NCBI GenBank assembly: GCA_009843565.1
Contig: VYDF01000132.1
Span: 1-7,254 of the forward strand
DNA length: 7,254 bases
Reading direction: 5' to 3'
Origin: Acidimicrobiia bacterium
GTDB lineage: Bacteria > Actinomycetota > Acidimicrobiia > Acidimicrobiales > Bin134
This document shows positions 1 through 5,494 of the stretch, piece by piece (the stretch's first letter is position 1; each line of letters begins with the position of its first letter). The translations under genes were made by a program, and so were the position numbers. The notes below the pieces were generated by a model that did not search any database, was not told the DNA's origin, and was given only the letters and a program-made list of their open reading frames with translations.

Positions 1-1
1 C

Positions 2-337
2 CTCGGGGTGCGCAACATCATGCTGAACTCTGTGCTTGAGCGGCGGGGCGAGATCGGGGTGCGCCGGGCGCTCGGTGCGCAAAAGAAGCACATAGCCGTG
101 CAGTTCCTCATCGAGTCGATGCTGTTGACGTTGCTCGGCGGCATGGCGGGCACCGCGCTCGGTGTCGCGGTGGTGGCCGTGGTCACCCAAGTGCTGGACT
201 GGCCAATGACGGTGGAATTGTCGTTCATCGGCATCGGCCTGGGCGTCACCCTGGGAGTGGGGCTGGTGGCCGGTATGTATCCCTCATGGCGGGCCTCCCG
301 CATGGATCCCGCCGAAGCCGTCCGGCCCGCCGCCTAG
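2..337 (+). CDS. ABC transporter permease, MacB/FtsX family, C-terminal fragment (5' end outside window)
   Basis: The last 111 residues of a permease are present and the 5' end is cut by the window edge. The reading frame is open from base 2 to a TAG at 335-337. The segment ERRGEIGVRRALGA is the characteristic cytoplasmic signature just before the penultimate membrane helix of MacB/LolC/FtsX-type permeases. Two hydrophobic segments follow: FLIESMLLTLLGGMAGTALG and a second around IGIGLGVTLGVGLVAGMYPS. The end, WRASRMDPAEAVRP, is the usual 'P..A.R.DP.EALR' tail of the family. Such permeases pair with a cytoplasmic ATPase and commonly export peptides, drugs or lipids, or transmit mechanical force. 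The substrate cannot be told from this fragment. The partner ATPase would be expected upstream, outside the window. The next gene begins 33 bases later and has its own putative promoter. Confidence 0.9.
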   Translation, partial: LGVRNIMLNSVLERRGEIGVRRALGAQKKHIAVQFLIESMLLTLLGGMAGTALGVAVVAVVTQVLDWPMTVELSFIGIGLGVTLGVGLVAGMYPSWRASRMDPAEAVRPAA

Positions 338-358
338 TTCCACCTTCACGCCCTTACC

Positions 359-364
359 TAGTCT
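359..364 (+). promoter_or_regulatory. Putative -10 box (TAGTCT) for leaderless transcription of ACAD-1
   Basis: TAGTCT fits the actinobacterial -10 pattern TAnnnT. It is followed by six bases (ttggcc) and then the ATG at 371, so transcription would start at or next to the start codon. No Shine-Dalgarno sequence lies upstream of this ATG, and no convincing -35 box was seen. The same arrangement occurs before four other genes in the window. Confidence 0.5.
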
Positions 365-370
365 TTGGCC

Positions 371-1573
371 ATGACCATCACCCACGAGGACATCCAAGAA
401 CGGGCCAAGGAGTTCCTCGAGGCCAACGCCGTGCCCCGCAGCCAGCCGCCGGTGGAGTGGACCGAAGAATCGCTGGTGGCCGAATGCCGCCGGTTCCACC
501 AGGCGTTGGCCGATGCGGGATTGGGGGGCATCACTTATCCGGTGGAGTTCGGCGGACAGGGCCTCGACAAGAGCTATCTCGAGGTGTTCAACCGGGAGCT
601 GTCCCAATATCAGGCGCCGCTAGTCCCCGCCGCCATCTCCCATGGGATGTGCCTGCCGGTGATGAACGACTTCGGCACCCCCGAGCAGAAGGCCCGCTAT
701 CAGGCCGCGATCATCAGGTGCGACGAGCTTTGGTGCCAGATGTTCTCCGAGCCCGGCGCCGGCTCCGATGTGGCCTCGCTGGCCACCCGGGCGATACGCG
801 ACGGCGACCAGTGGGTGTTGAACGGCCAGAAGGTGTGGACCTCGGGCGCCCAGTACTGCGAGTACGGGCTGTGTGTGGCCCGCACCGATCCGACCCAGCC
901 CAAGCACCGGGGGCTGTCCATGTTCATCGTCGACCTGTCGCTGCCCGGTGTGGAAATCCGACCGCTGCGCCAGATCAACGGGAGCTCGCATTTCAACGAG
1001 GTCTACCTCACCGACGTGAGCGTGGGCCACGACTGCCTGGTCGGGGGCGAAGGCAACGGCTGGAACGTGGCTGTGGCCATGCTGATGTACGAGCGGGTGG
1101 CCATTGGGGCCGGAGGCAGCGGAGCCATGTCCCGAACCATGGGCAGCGCCAAGCTCATCAAGGAGGCCCGCCAGAGGGGTCGCGACGGCGACCCGGTGGT
1201 GCGCGAAGCGCTGGCCGACCTCTACATCCGCGAGCGCATCCAGAGCTTCATCGGCATGCGGATTCGCCAGGCCGCCGAATCGGGCCGGGCGCCGGGGCCG
1301 GAGGGCTCTATCGCCAAGCTGAACGCGGCTCTGCTGAGCCGGCAAGCCTCCAACGTGGCCATCGAGCTGGCCGGACCGTCTGGCCAGGCCTGGGATGCAA
1401 CCGAAGACGACGCCGACGAATGGGCCAGCGCCGTCATCGGCGCGCCGGCCATGGCCATTGCCGGGGGCACCAACGAGGTGCAGCGCAACATCATCGGCGA
1501 GCGGGTGTTGGGCCTGCCCAAAGAACCCGATCCCTTCAAGGGCCAGCCATGGGAGGAAGTCCCCCGCTCTTAG
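371..1573 (+). CDS. Acyl-CoA dehydrogenase, FadE type, alpha-like (ACAD-1)
   Basis: This 400-residue FAD-dependent acyl-CoA dehydrogenase would oxidise an acyl-CoA to its trans-2-enoyl-CoA in the cytoplasm. Visible features are the N-terminal helical domain with YPVEFGGQG, the flavin/substrate loop MFSEPGAGSD (Ser126 region), NGQKVWTSGAQ in the middle beta domain, and the tail AGGTNEVQRNIIGERVLGLP (GGTNE at 365-369). The probable catalytic base is Glu241 in LMYERVAIG, the isovaleryl-CoA dehydrogenase-like position. The MCAD-type Glu position just before GT is Gly here. It lacks the RxQFGRP flavin motif that ACAD-3 carries, so it looks like an alpha subunit of the mycobacterial heterotetrameric class, perhaps FadE17-like. 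No adjacent beta-type gene is present. ATG 371 is preferred over a TTG two codons earlier because of the -10 box spacing. Its stop overlaps the coaE stop on the other strand. The substrate is unknown. Confidence 0.93.
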   Translation: MTITHEDIQERAKEFLEANAVPRSQPPVEWTEESLVAECRRFHQALADAGLGGITYPVEFGGQGLDKSYLEVFNRELSQYQAPLVPAAISHGMCLPVMNDFGTPEQKARYQAAIIRCDELWCQMFSEPGAGSDVASLATRAIRDGDQWVLNGQKVWTSGAQYCEYGLCVARTDPTQPKHRGLSMFIVDLSLPGVEIRPLRQINGSSHFNEVYLTDVSVGHDCLVGGEGNGWNVAVAMLMYERVAIGAGGSGAMSRTMGSAKLIKEARQRGRDGDPVVREALADLYIRERIQSFIGMRIRQAAESGRAPGPEGSIAKLNAALLSRQASNVAIELAGPSGQAWDATEDDADEWASAVIGAPAMAIAGGTNEVQRNIIGERVLGLPKEPDPFKGQPWEEVPRS

Positions 1574-2178
1574 CGGGTCAGCTCAGCCCACACTCCATCA
1601 ACGGCCACTGCCAGTTCCTCGGGAGTGCCGTCGTTCACGATCACGTAGTCGGCTATGGCCCGGCGCTGCTCGTCGCTGGCCTGGCTGGCCATGCGGGCTC
1701 GGGCCTGCTCCTCGCTAAGACCCCGCTCCAGTAGCCGGGGCAAGCGCACTTCCTCCGGAGCCTCCACCACCACTACCTGGGTGTAGCCCCTCCCCGACTC
1801 CAGCTGCCCTAGCCGGCTCTCGGTCAGCACCGCCATATCGAGAACGACCACTCGGACTTCTCCTGTTTGGGCCATCTCTTGAAGCTTCATGTCGAGCTCG
1901 GCATTGATGGCCGGATGGCTGATGGCCTCCAGCGCCGCCAGCCGATCAGAACGGCCGAACACCTCGGCAGCCACCTTGGCCCGATCGATGTGGCCGCGGT
2001 CGTCGGTGATTCCGGAGCCGAAAACGTCGATCACTCCCCGTTCGGCCCGACCTCCGGGGGCCAGCACGTCCCGACCGACGGCGTCCACATCGATCACCGC
2101 CGCCCCCAGTTCGGAAAACCGAGCTGCCGCGGTGGATTTCCCGGCCCCAATCCCCCCGGTAAGCCCCACCACCAACAT
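1570..2178 (-). CDS. coaE: Dephospho-CoA kinase
   Basis: CoaE phosphorylates the 3'-hydroxyl of dephospho-CoA with ATP, the last step of coenzyme A synthesis, in the cytoplasm. The 202-residue product starts MLVVGLTGGIGAGKST, with a Walker A P-loop at residues 8-16. DVDAVGRDVL follows (Asp32, the usual substrate-side Asp), then SHPAI at 87-91 and the C-terminal RMASQ...EQRRAIADYVIVNDGT, which matches the family's 'RM..Q....R...AD.VI.N.G' region. The length is normal for stand-alone CoaE, whereas mycobacterial CoaE carries an extra C-terminal domain. The family motif D-x-P-L-L-F-E is degenerate here (DMAVLTE, 114-120). A GTG at 2211 would add 11 residues. ATG 2178 is chosen because the product then begins directly with the first beta strand and a TAGCCT box sits 7 bases upstream. 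It is convergent with ACAD-1 and divergent from ACAD-2. Confidence 0.95.
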   Translation of the reverse strand: MLVVGLTGGIGAGKSTAAARFSELGAAVIDVDAVGRDVLAPGGRAERGVIDVFGSGITDDRGHIDRAKVAAEVFGRSDRLAALEAISHPAINAELDMKLQEMAQTGEVRVVVLDMAVLTESRLGQLESGRGYTQVVVVEAPEEVRLPRLLERGLSEEQARARMASQASDEQRRAIADYVIVNDGTPEELAVAVDGVWAELTR

Positions 2179-2185
2179 CAATGTG

Positions 2186-2191
2186 AGGCTA
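2186..2191 (-). promoter_or_regulatory. Putative -10 box (TAGCCT) for leaderless coaE transcript
   Basis: On the minus strand TAGCCT is followed by seven bases (cacattg) and then the ATG at 2178. This is the TAnnnT -10 pattern at leaderless spacing. No SD site precedes this ATG. The box supports the 2178 start over the upstream GTG at 2211, which lies upstream of the promoter. Confidence 0.5.
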
Positions 2192-2213
2192 CCTGTCTTG
2201 GATGGCCGCACTC

Positions 2214-2232
2214 AGTCTGGGGCTGCCAGACT
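2214..2232. promoter_or_regulatory. Perfect inverted repeat, operator candidate
   Basis: AGTCTGG (2214-2220) and CCAGACT (2226-2232) are perfect reverse complements separated by GGCTG. The dyad lies in the 60-base divergent gap between coaE and ACAD-2. Its right arm overlaps the putative -10 of ACAD-2 (2227-2232), a position where a bound repressor would block transcription. It does not match the mycobacterial KstR (TnnAACnnGTTnnA) or KstR2 consensus as I know them. If the ACAD-2 mRNA is leaderless, the dyad is not transcribed with that gene and is unlikely to be an RNA hairpin. Confidence 0.4.
2227..2232 (+). promoter_or_regulatory. Putative -10 box (CAGACT) before ACAD-2
   Basis: CAGACT departs from TAnnnT at the first base but keeps the key A and T. 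It is followed by six bases (tgggtt) and the ATG at 2239, the same spacing as the other proposed leaderless starts. There is no SD site before this ATG. It is weaker than the other boxes and is embedded in a palindrome. Confidence 0.35.
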
Positions 2233-2238
2233 TGGGTT

Positions 2239-3426
2239 ATGCGCGTCGAATTGACCGATGACCAGCTTGAGCTCCAACAGGAGCTGCGGTCGTATTTCGC
2301 CAACCTCATGACCGACGAGGTGCGGGCGAAGATCCGCCACACCGAGACCGAGGCCAACGAGGACTACAAGGCGCTGATCCGCCAGATCGGCAGCGACGGC
2401 TGGCTGGGTGTGGGCTGGCCCGTCGAATACGGCGGCAAGGGGTTCACCCCCATCGAGCAGTACATCTTCTTCAACGAGGCCTGGGCCGCCCAGGTACCGG
2501 TGCCATTCCTCACCATCAACACGGTGGGCCCCACCATCCGGGAGTACGGCAACGACCGCCAGAAAGACTTCTTCTTGAAGAAGATCCTGGCCGGTGAGAT
2601 GCACTTCTCCATCGGCTACTCCGAGCCCACCGCGGGCACCGACCTGGCCGCCCTCAAGACCAAAGCGGTGCGCGACGGCGACGAGTGGATCATCAACGGC
2701 CAAAAGCAGTTCACCAGCTTGGCCTACGACGCCGACTACGTCTGGCTGGCCGCTCGCACCGATCCCGATGCCCCTGCCCACAAGGGCATCACCATGTTCT
2801 TGGCTCCCACCGACGACCCCGGCTTCGACATCCAGCCGTTCATCACCATGGGCGGCTCCCACACCACGTCCACGTTCTACGACAACGTGCGGGTGCCCGA
2901 CTGGCTGCGGGTGGGCGAGGTGAACGGGGGCTGGGGCCTTATCACCAACCAGCTCAACCACGAGCGAGTGTCGCTGTGCGCCTCAGGGGGCATCGCCAAT
3001 CTGGTCAACCAGGCCGTGGACTGGGCCAAAGAGGCCAAGCTGCCCGACGGACGCCGGGTGATCGACCAGGAGTGGGTGCAGGTGAAGCTGGCCGAGTGCC
3101 GGGCCCGGGTGGAGTTCTTGGACCTGTTGAACTGGAAGGTGGCCTACGAGAGCACCGTGGGCAACAACGTGAACCCGGCCCTGGCCTCCACCATCAAGGT
3201 GTGGGGCTCAGAGTCGATGCACCTCATCTACTCCGGTCTCACCGAGGTGGTTGGGGCCACCGGCCACCTCAAGAAGGGCTCCCCCCATGCCGAGTTCTCC
3301 AGCCGGATGGAGGAGTCCTACCGGGGATGTTGGATTCTGACCTTCGGCGGCGGCACCAACGAGATTCAACGGGACATCATCGGCATGGCCGGTCTCGGCC
3401 TGCCCCGCGAGAAGCGGCGCAAGTAG
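2239..3426 (+). CDS. Acyl-CoA dehydrogenase alpha subunit, FadE26/ChsE4-like (ACAD-2)
   Basis: This 395-residue ACAD closely resembles M. tuberculosis FadE26 (ChsE4) as I recall that sequence. Shared stretches include QELRSYFANLMT near the N-terminus, VPFLTIN, HFSIGYSEPTAGTDLA (SEP at 128-130), VTNQLNHERVSL-type helix, and the end LTFGGGTNEIQRDIIGMAGL (GGGTNE at 370-375). ChsE4 with ChsE5 oxidises 3-oxocholest-4-en-26-oyl-CoA, the first beta-oxidation step on the sterol side chain. Glu242 in NHER matches the catalytic Glu of ChsE4. The RxQFGRP and QxxHGG flavin motifs are absent and are supplied by the next gene. ACAD-3 begins 23 bases downstream, forming an operon. The frame stays open upstream to 1867, but that stretch is antisense to coaE and not protein-like. 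ATG 2239 fits the family N-terminus. Sterol substrate is inferred, not shown. Confidence 0.92.
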   Translation: MRVELTDDQLELQQELRSYFANLMTDEVRAKIRHTETEANEDYKALIRQIGSDGWLGVGWPVEYGGKGFTPIEQYIFFNEAWAAQVPVPFLTINTVGPTIREYGNDRQKDFFLKKILAGEMHFSIGYSEPTAGTDLAALKTKAVRDGDEWIINGQKQFTSLAYDADYVWLAARTDPDAPAHKGITMFLAPTDDPGFDIQPFITMGGSHTTSTFYDNVRVPDWLRVGEVNGGWGLITNQLNHERVSLCASGGIANLVNQAVDWAKEAKLPDGRRVIDQEWVQVKLAECRARVEFLDLLNWKVAYESTVGNNVNPALASTIKVWGSESMHLIYSGLTEVVGATGHLKKGSPHAEFSSRMEESYRGCWILTFGGGTNEIQRDIIGMAGLGLPREKRRK

Positions 3427-3437
3427 CCAGCATCAAC

Positions 3438-3443
3438 AGGAGA
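3438..3443 (+). promoter_or_regulatory. Shine-Dalgarno site of ACAD-3
   Basis: AGGAGA lies six bases before the ATG at 3450, an ideal SD and spacing. It fixes the start of ACAD-3 and contrasts with the first gene of this operon, which has no SD. Confidence 0.85.
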
Positions 3444-3449
3444 CGAATT

Positions 3450-4559
3450 ATGGATTTCAGCCTCAGCGAAGAGCAGCAGGCCGTTTCTGAGCTGGCCAAC
3501 CGGATCATGGGCGACCGTCTCGACATGGAGCGGCTCATGGAGATCGAGGCCGCCGACGAGTGGTTCGACCGGGACCTCTACGGCGAGCTGGCCGCGGCCG
3601 GACTCGTGGGCATCGGCCTGGACGAGGACGTAGGCGGCGGTGGCCTCGACCTAATCGCCGTCGGCCAGGTGCTGGAGGCCCAAGGCCGCCACGTAGCCCC
3701 GCTACCGCTATGGAGCGGGATGCTGGCCGCGTTGGCCGTGGACGCCTTCGGCTCCGACGAGCAGCGTCAGCAAGAACTGCCCGGCTGCGCCGACGGGTCA
3801 AACGTGCTGACCCTCGGCGTCCAGGAGTACCTGAACGACGACATCACCAACCCGACGGCCCGAGTGGTGGACGGCAAGATGGTGGGAACCAAAGAGGTGG
3901 TGGAGTTCGCCGCCGAATCGTCCAAGATCGTGGTGGTGGCCGGTCTGGACGACGGCACCGACAACGGCATCATCAGCGGAACCGGGTTGTTCTTGGTCGA
4001 CCTGTCCGATCCTGGGATCACCATGGAAGCGGGCATGTCCACCCGGCTCCAGCCGGTTCACCAGGTGAGCTTCTACGGCGTCGGTTGTGAGCCGCTCGGA
4101 GACGCCGACGGCGCCTCAGTGGCGTGGCTGGCCGATCGAGCTGTGGCCCTGTTGTGCGCCACCCAGGTAGGCGTGGTCGACCGAGCGCTGCGCTTGGCCG
4201 CCGACTACACCTCGGAGCGGGAGCAGTTCGGGCGACCGGTGGCCACGTTCCAAGCTGTCACCCAGCGCCTCGCCGACCAGTTCATGCATGTGGAGGCGGT
4301 GCGGCTATGCACCAATGCCGTGCTCTACGACCTGAACGAGGGCAATGACGCCTCGCTGCGGCTGCCCATCGCCAAGTGGTACGCCTCCCACTGGGCCCAC
4401 GATGTGGCCCACGCCACCCAGCACGTCCACGGCGGTATGGGAGTGAGCATCGACTACCCCCTCCACCGCTACACCCTGTGGAACAAGCACATCGAGTGCT
4501 CACTGGGCGCCGGCACTCAACAGCTCCGAACCCTGGGCGCGCAATTGGCGGCCAGTTAG
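3450..4559 (+). CDS. Acyl-CoA dehydrogenase beta subunit, FadE27/ChsE5-like (ACAD-3)
   Basis: This 369-residue ACAD-fold protein starts MDFSLSEEQQAVSELANRIM and is similar in length to FadE27 (ChsE5). It carries REQFGRP (257-263) followed by FQAVTQRLAD, and QHVHGGMG (324-331) followed by YPLHRY. These are the flavin-binding elements of the ACAD fold, and my recollection of FadE27 has the same HVHGG...HRY...QLR ending. The catalytic Glu is absent: the equivalent of ACAD-2 Glu242 appears to be Asp229 in LADRAVAL, and the GTNE tail is replaced by GAGTQQLRTLG. It is therefore probably the non-catalytic, FAD-contributing partner of ACAD-2 in an alpha2-beta2 enzyme. The central domain is degenerate, with no clear SEPGAGSD loop. 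The gene is translationally well set up by its own SD and shares a TTAG stop overlap with the hydrolase on the other strand. Confidence 0.92.
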   Translation: MDFSLSEEQQAVSELANRIMGDRLDMERLMEIEAADEWFDRDLYGELAAAGLVGIGLDEDVGGGGLDLIAVGQVLEAQGRHVAPLPLWSGMLAALAVDAFGSDEQRQQELPGCADGSNVLTLGVQEYLNDDITNPTARVVDGKMVGTKEVVEFAAESSKIVVVAGLDDGTDNGIISGTGLFLVDLSDPGITMEAGMSTRLQPVHQVSFYGVGCEPLGDADGASVAWLADRAVALLCATQVGVVDRALRLAADYTSEREQFGRPVATFQAVTQRLADQFMHVEAVRLCTNAVLYDLNEGNDASLRLPIAKWYASHWAHDVAHATQHVHGGMGVSIDYPLHRYTLWNKHIECSLGAGTQQLRTLGAQLAAS

Positions 4560-5458
4560 GTCCTCTCAGCGATGTAGGCCGCCAGCTCGGCGATGCCCTC
4601 TTCGGCTTCGGGGGCGACGCCGGCGAGCAAGTGCCAAACGTGCATCATGTCTTGCCAGGGGCGGAACTCCACGGAGCCGCTGGCGTTCTCGATGCCCTTG
4701 ACTACTCGAGTGCTGTCGTCGTAGAGCACCTCCTCGGTGCCCACCTGGATCATCATGGGGGGCAGGTCTTCGAACTTGCCGAACACCGGCGAGATGTAGG
4801 GGTCAGCAGCGTCCACGCTTTGCGCGTAGGCCATGACCATGCCATGCAGGGCGTCGCCGCCGGACAGCATGGGATCGCGCTCAGCCCGCTCGGTCATTGA
4901 GTCGCCCGAGAACGTCAAGTCGGTCCACGGCGAGATGGGAGCCGCGCAGGCGGGCTGCTCCAAGCCCTCGTCCCGCAGCTTCATGCACAGCGCGATGGTC
5001 AGTCCTCCGCCGGCGGAGTCGCCGCTGATCGCGGTGTGGGCCGGCTCTCCCCCATTGGCCAGGTGCCATTGCCACGCGGCCATGGCGTCGTCCAGGGCGG
5101 CCGGGAAGGGATTCTCGGGAGCGAGGCGGTAGTCCACGTTCAAGAGCCGGGCCTTGGCCGCAACCGCCAATCGGCTCACCACGTGACGGTGGGTGTTGAG
5201 GTTGCCCACCACATAGCCACCGCCGTGCAGGTAGATGATGGTCCGGTTGCCTTCCACTTCGGGGGGTGTCACCCACTCGGCAGGCACCCCTCCGGCGTCT
5301 ACCGGAGCCACACTTACCCCGTCGGGAATGGGCCTTGAGCTGTACGACGCCTCAAATCCAGCCCGAGTCGTCTCCAGGTCAGGCGGGGGTCCGGCGTTCG
5401 CTTGCTGCATCTGCTGCCTTATTGCGGCGGCCGCGGCGTTGTAGGCGTCTGACGGCAT
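4556..5458 (-). CDS. Alpha/beta hydrolase, hormone-sensitive-lipase (family IV) esterase type
   Basis: This is a 300-residue cytoplasmic hydrolase with no signal peptide. It has the HSL-family oxyanion motif HGGGYVVG (starting at residue 78), then VDYRLAPENPFPAALDD, then the nucleophile elbow GDSAGGG with Ser148. The probable catalytic His is His273 in MMHVWH. The acidic triad position, usually Asp in a G-x-D-E-x-L type motif, reads GTEEVLYDD, so Glu242 replaces Asp unless Asp247/248 serves. The family hydrolyses short- to medium-chain esters and some lactones, and the substrate here is unknown. ATG 5458 is chosen because GAGGAG lies seven bases upstream; a GTG at 5488 would put that SD inside the gene. 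It follows the D-2-hydroxyacid dehydrogenase by 36 bases on the same strand and is probably co-transcribed. A weak extra -10 (TATACC) lies in that gap. Confidence 0.92.
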   Translation of the reverse strand: MPSDAYNAAAAAIRQQMQQANAGPPPDLETTRAGFEASYSSRPIPDGVSVAPVDAGGVPAEWVTPPEVEGNRTIIYLHGGGYVVGNLNTHRHVVSRLAVAAKARLLNVDYRLAPENPFPAALDDAMAAWQWHLANGGEPAHTAISGDSAGGGLTIALCMKLRDEGLEQPACAAPISPWTDLTFSGDSMTERAERDPMLSGGDALHGMVMAYAQSVDAADPYISPVFGKFEDLPPMMIQVGTEEVLYDDSTRVVKGIENASGSVEFRPWQDMMHVWHLLAGVAPEAEEGIAELAAYIAERT

Positions 5459-5465
5459 GAACTCT

Positions 5466-5471
5466 CTCCTC
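5466..5471 (-). promoter_or_regulatory. Shine-Dalgarno site of the HSL-type hydrolase
   Basis: On the minus strand GAGGAG is followed by seven bases and the ATG at 5458. It decides the start in favour of 5458 over the in-frame GTG at 5488. Confidence 0.8.
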
Positions 5472-5494
5472 AGCGGTTTGGTATACACCTATTC

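Noticed and set aside
286..1734. A 482-codon open frame on the plus strand, longer than ACAD-1 and overlapping it
   Set aside because: Its translation is Arg/Gly/Pro-rich with no domain motif, and it covers ACAD-1 and part of coaE in another frame. It is a high-GC shadow of clear, motif-bearing genes.
2214..2232. The palindrome as a rho-independent terminator
   Set aside because: There is no T-run after either arm, and it sits between two divergent starts where no transcript needs to end.
1867..2238. In-frame N-terminal extension of ACAD-2
   Set aside because: The extension runs antisense through coaE and its sequence is not ACAD-like. The family N-terminus matches ATG 2239.
2179..2238. A KstR or KstR2 operator in the ACAD-2 promoter gap
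   Set aside because: I looked for AACnnGTT and CAAGnnCTTG cores on both strands and found neither. The AAC...GTT at 6542-6551 has a 4-base spacer and is in a different gap.
2212..2961. A 249-codon open frame antisense to ACAD-2
   Set aside because: Low-complexity Val/Gly/Asp/Leu-rich product with no recognisable motif, mirroring the codon positions of ACAD-2. There is no promoter or SD evidence for it.
2685..3449. In-frame N-terminal extension of ACAD-3
   Set aside because: The extension lies within ACAD-2 in another frame and reads as Arg/His/Pro-rich noise. The AGGAGA site fixes the start at 3450.
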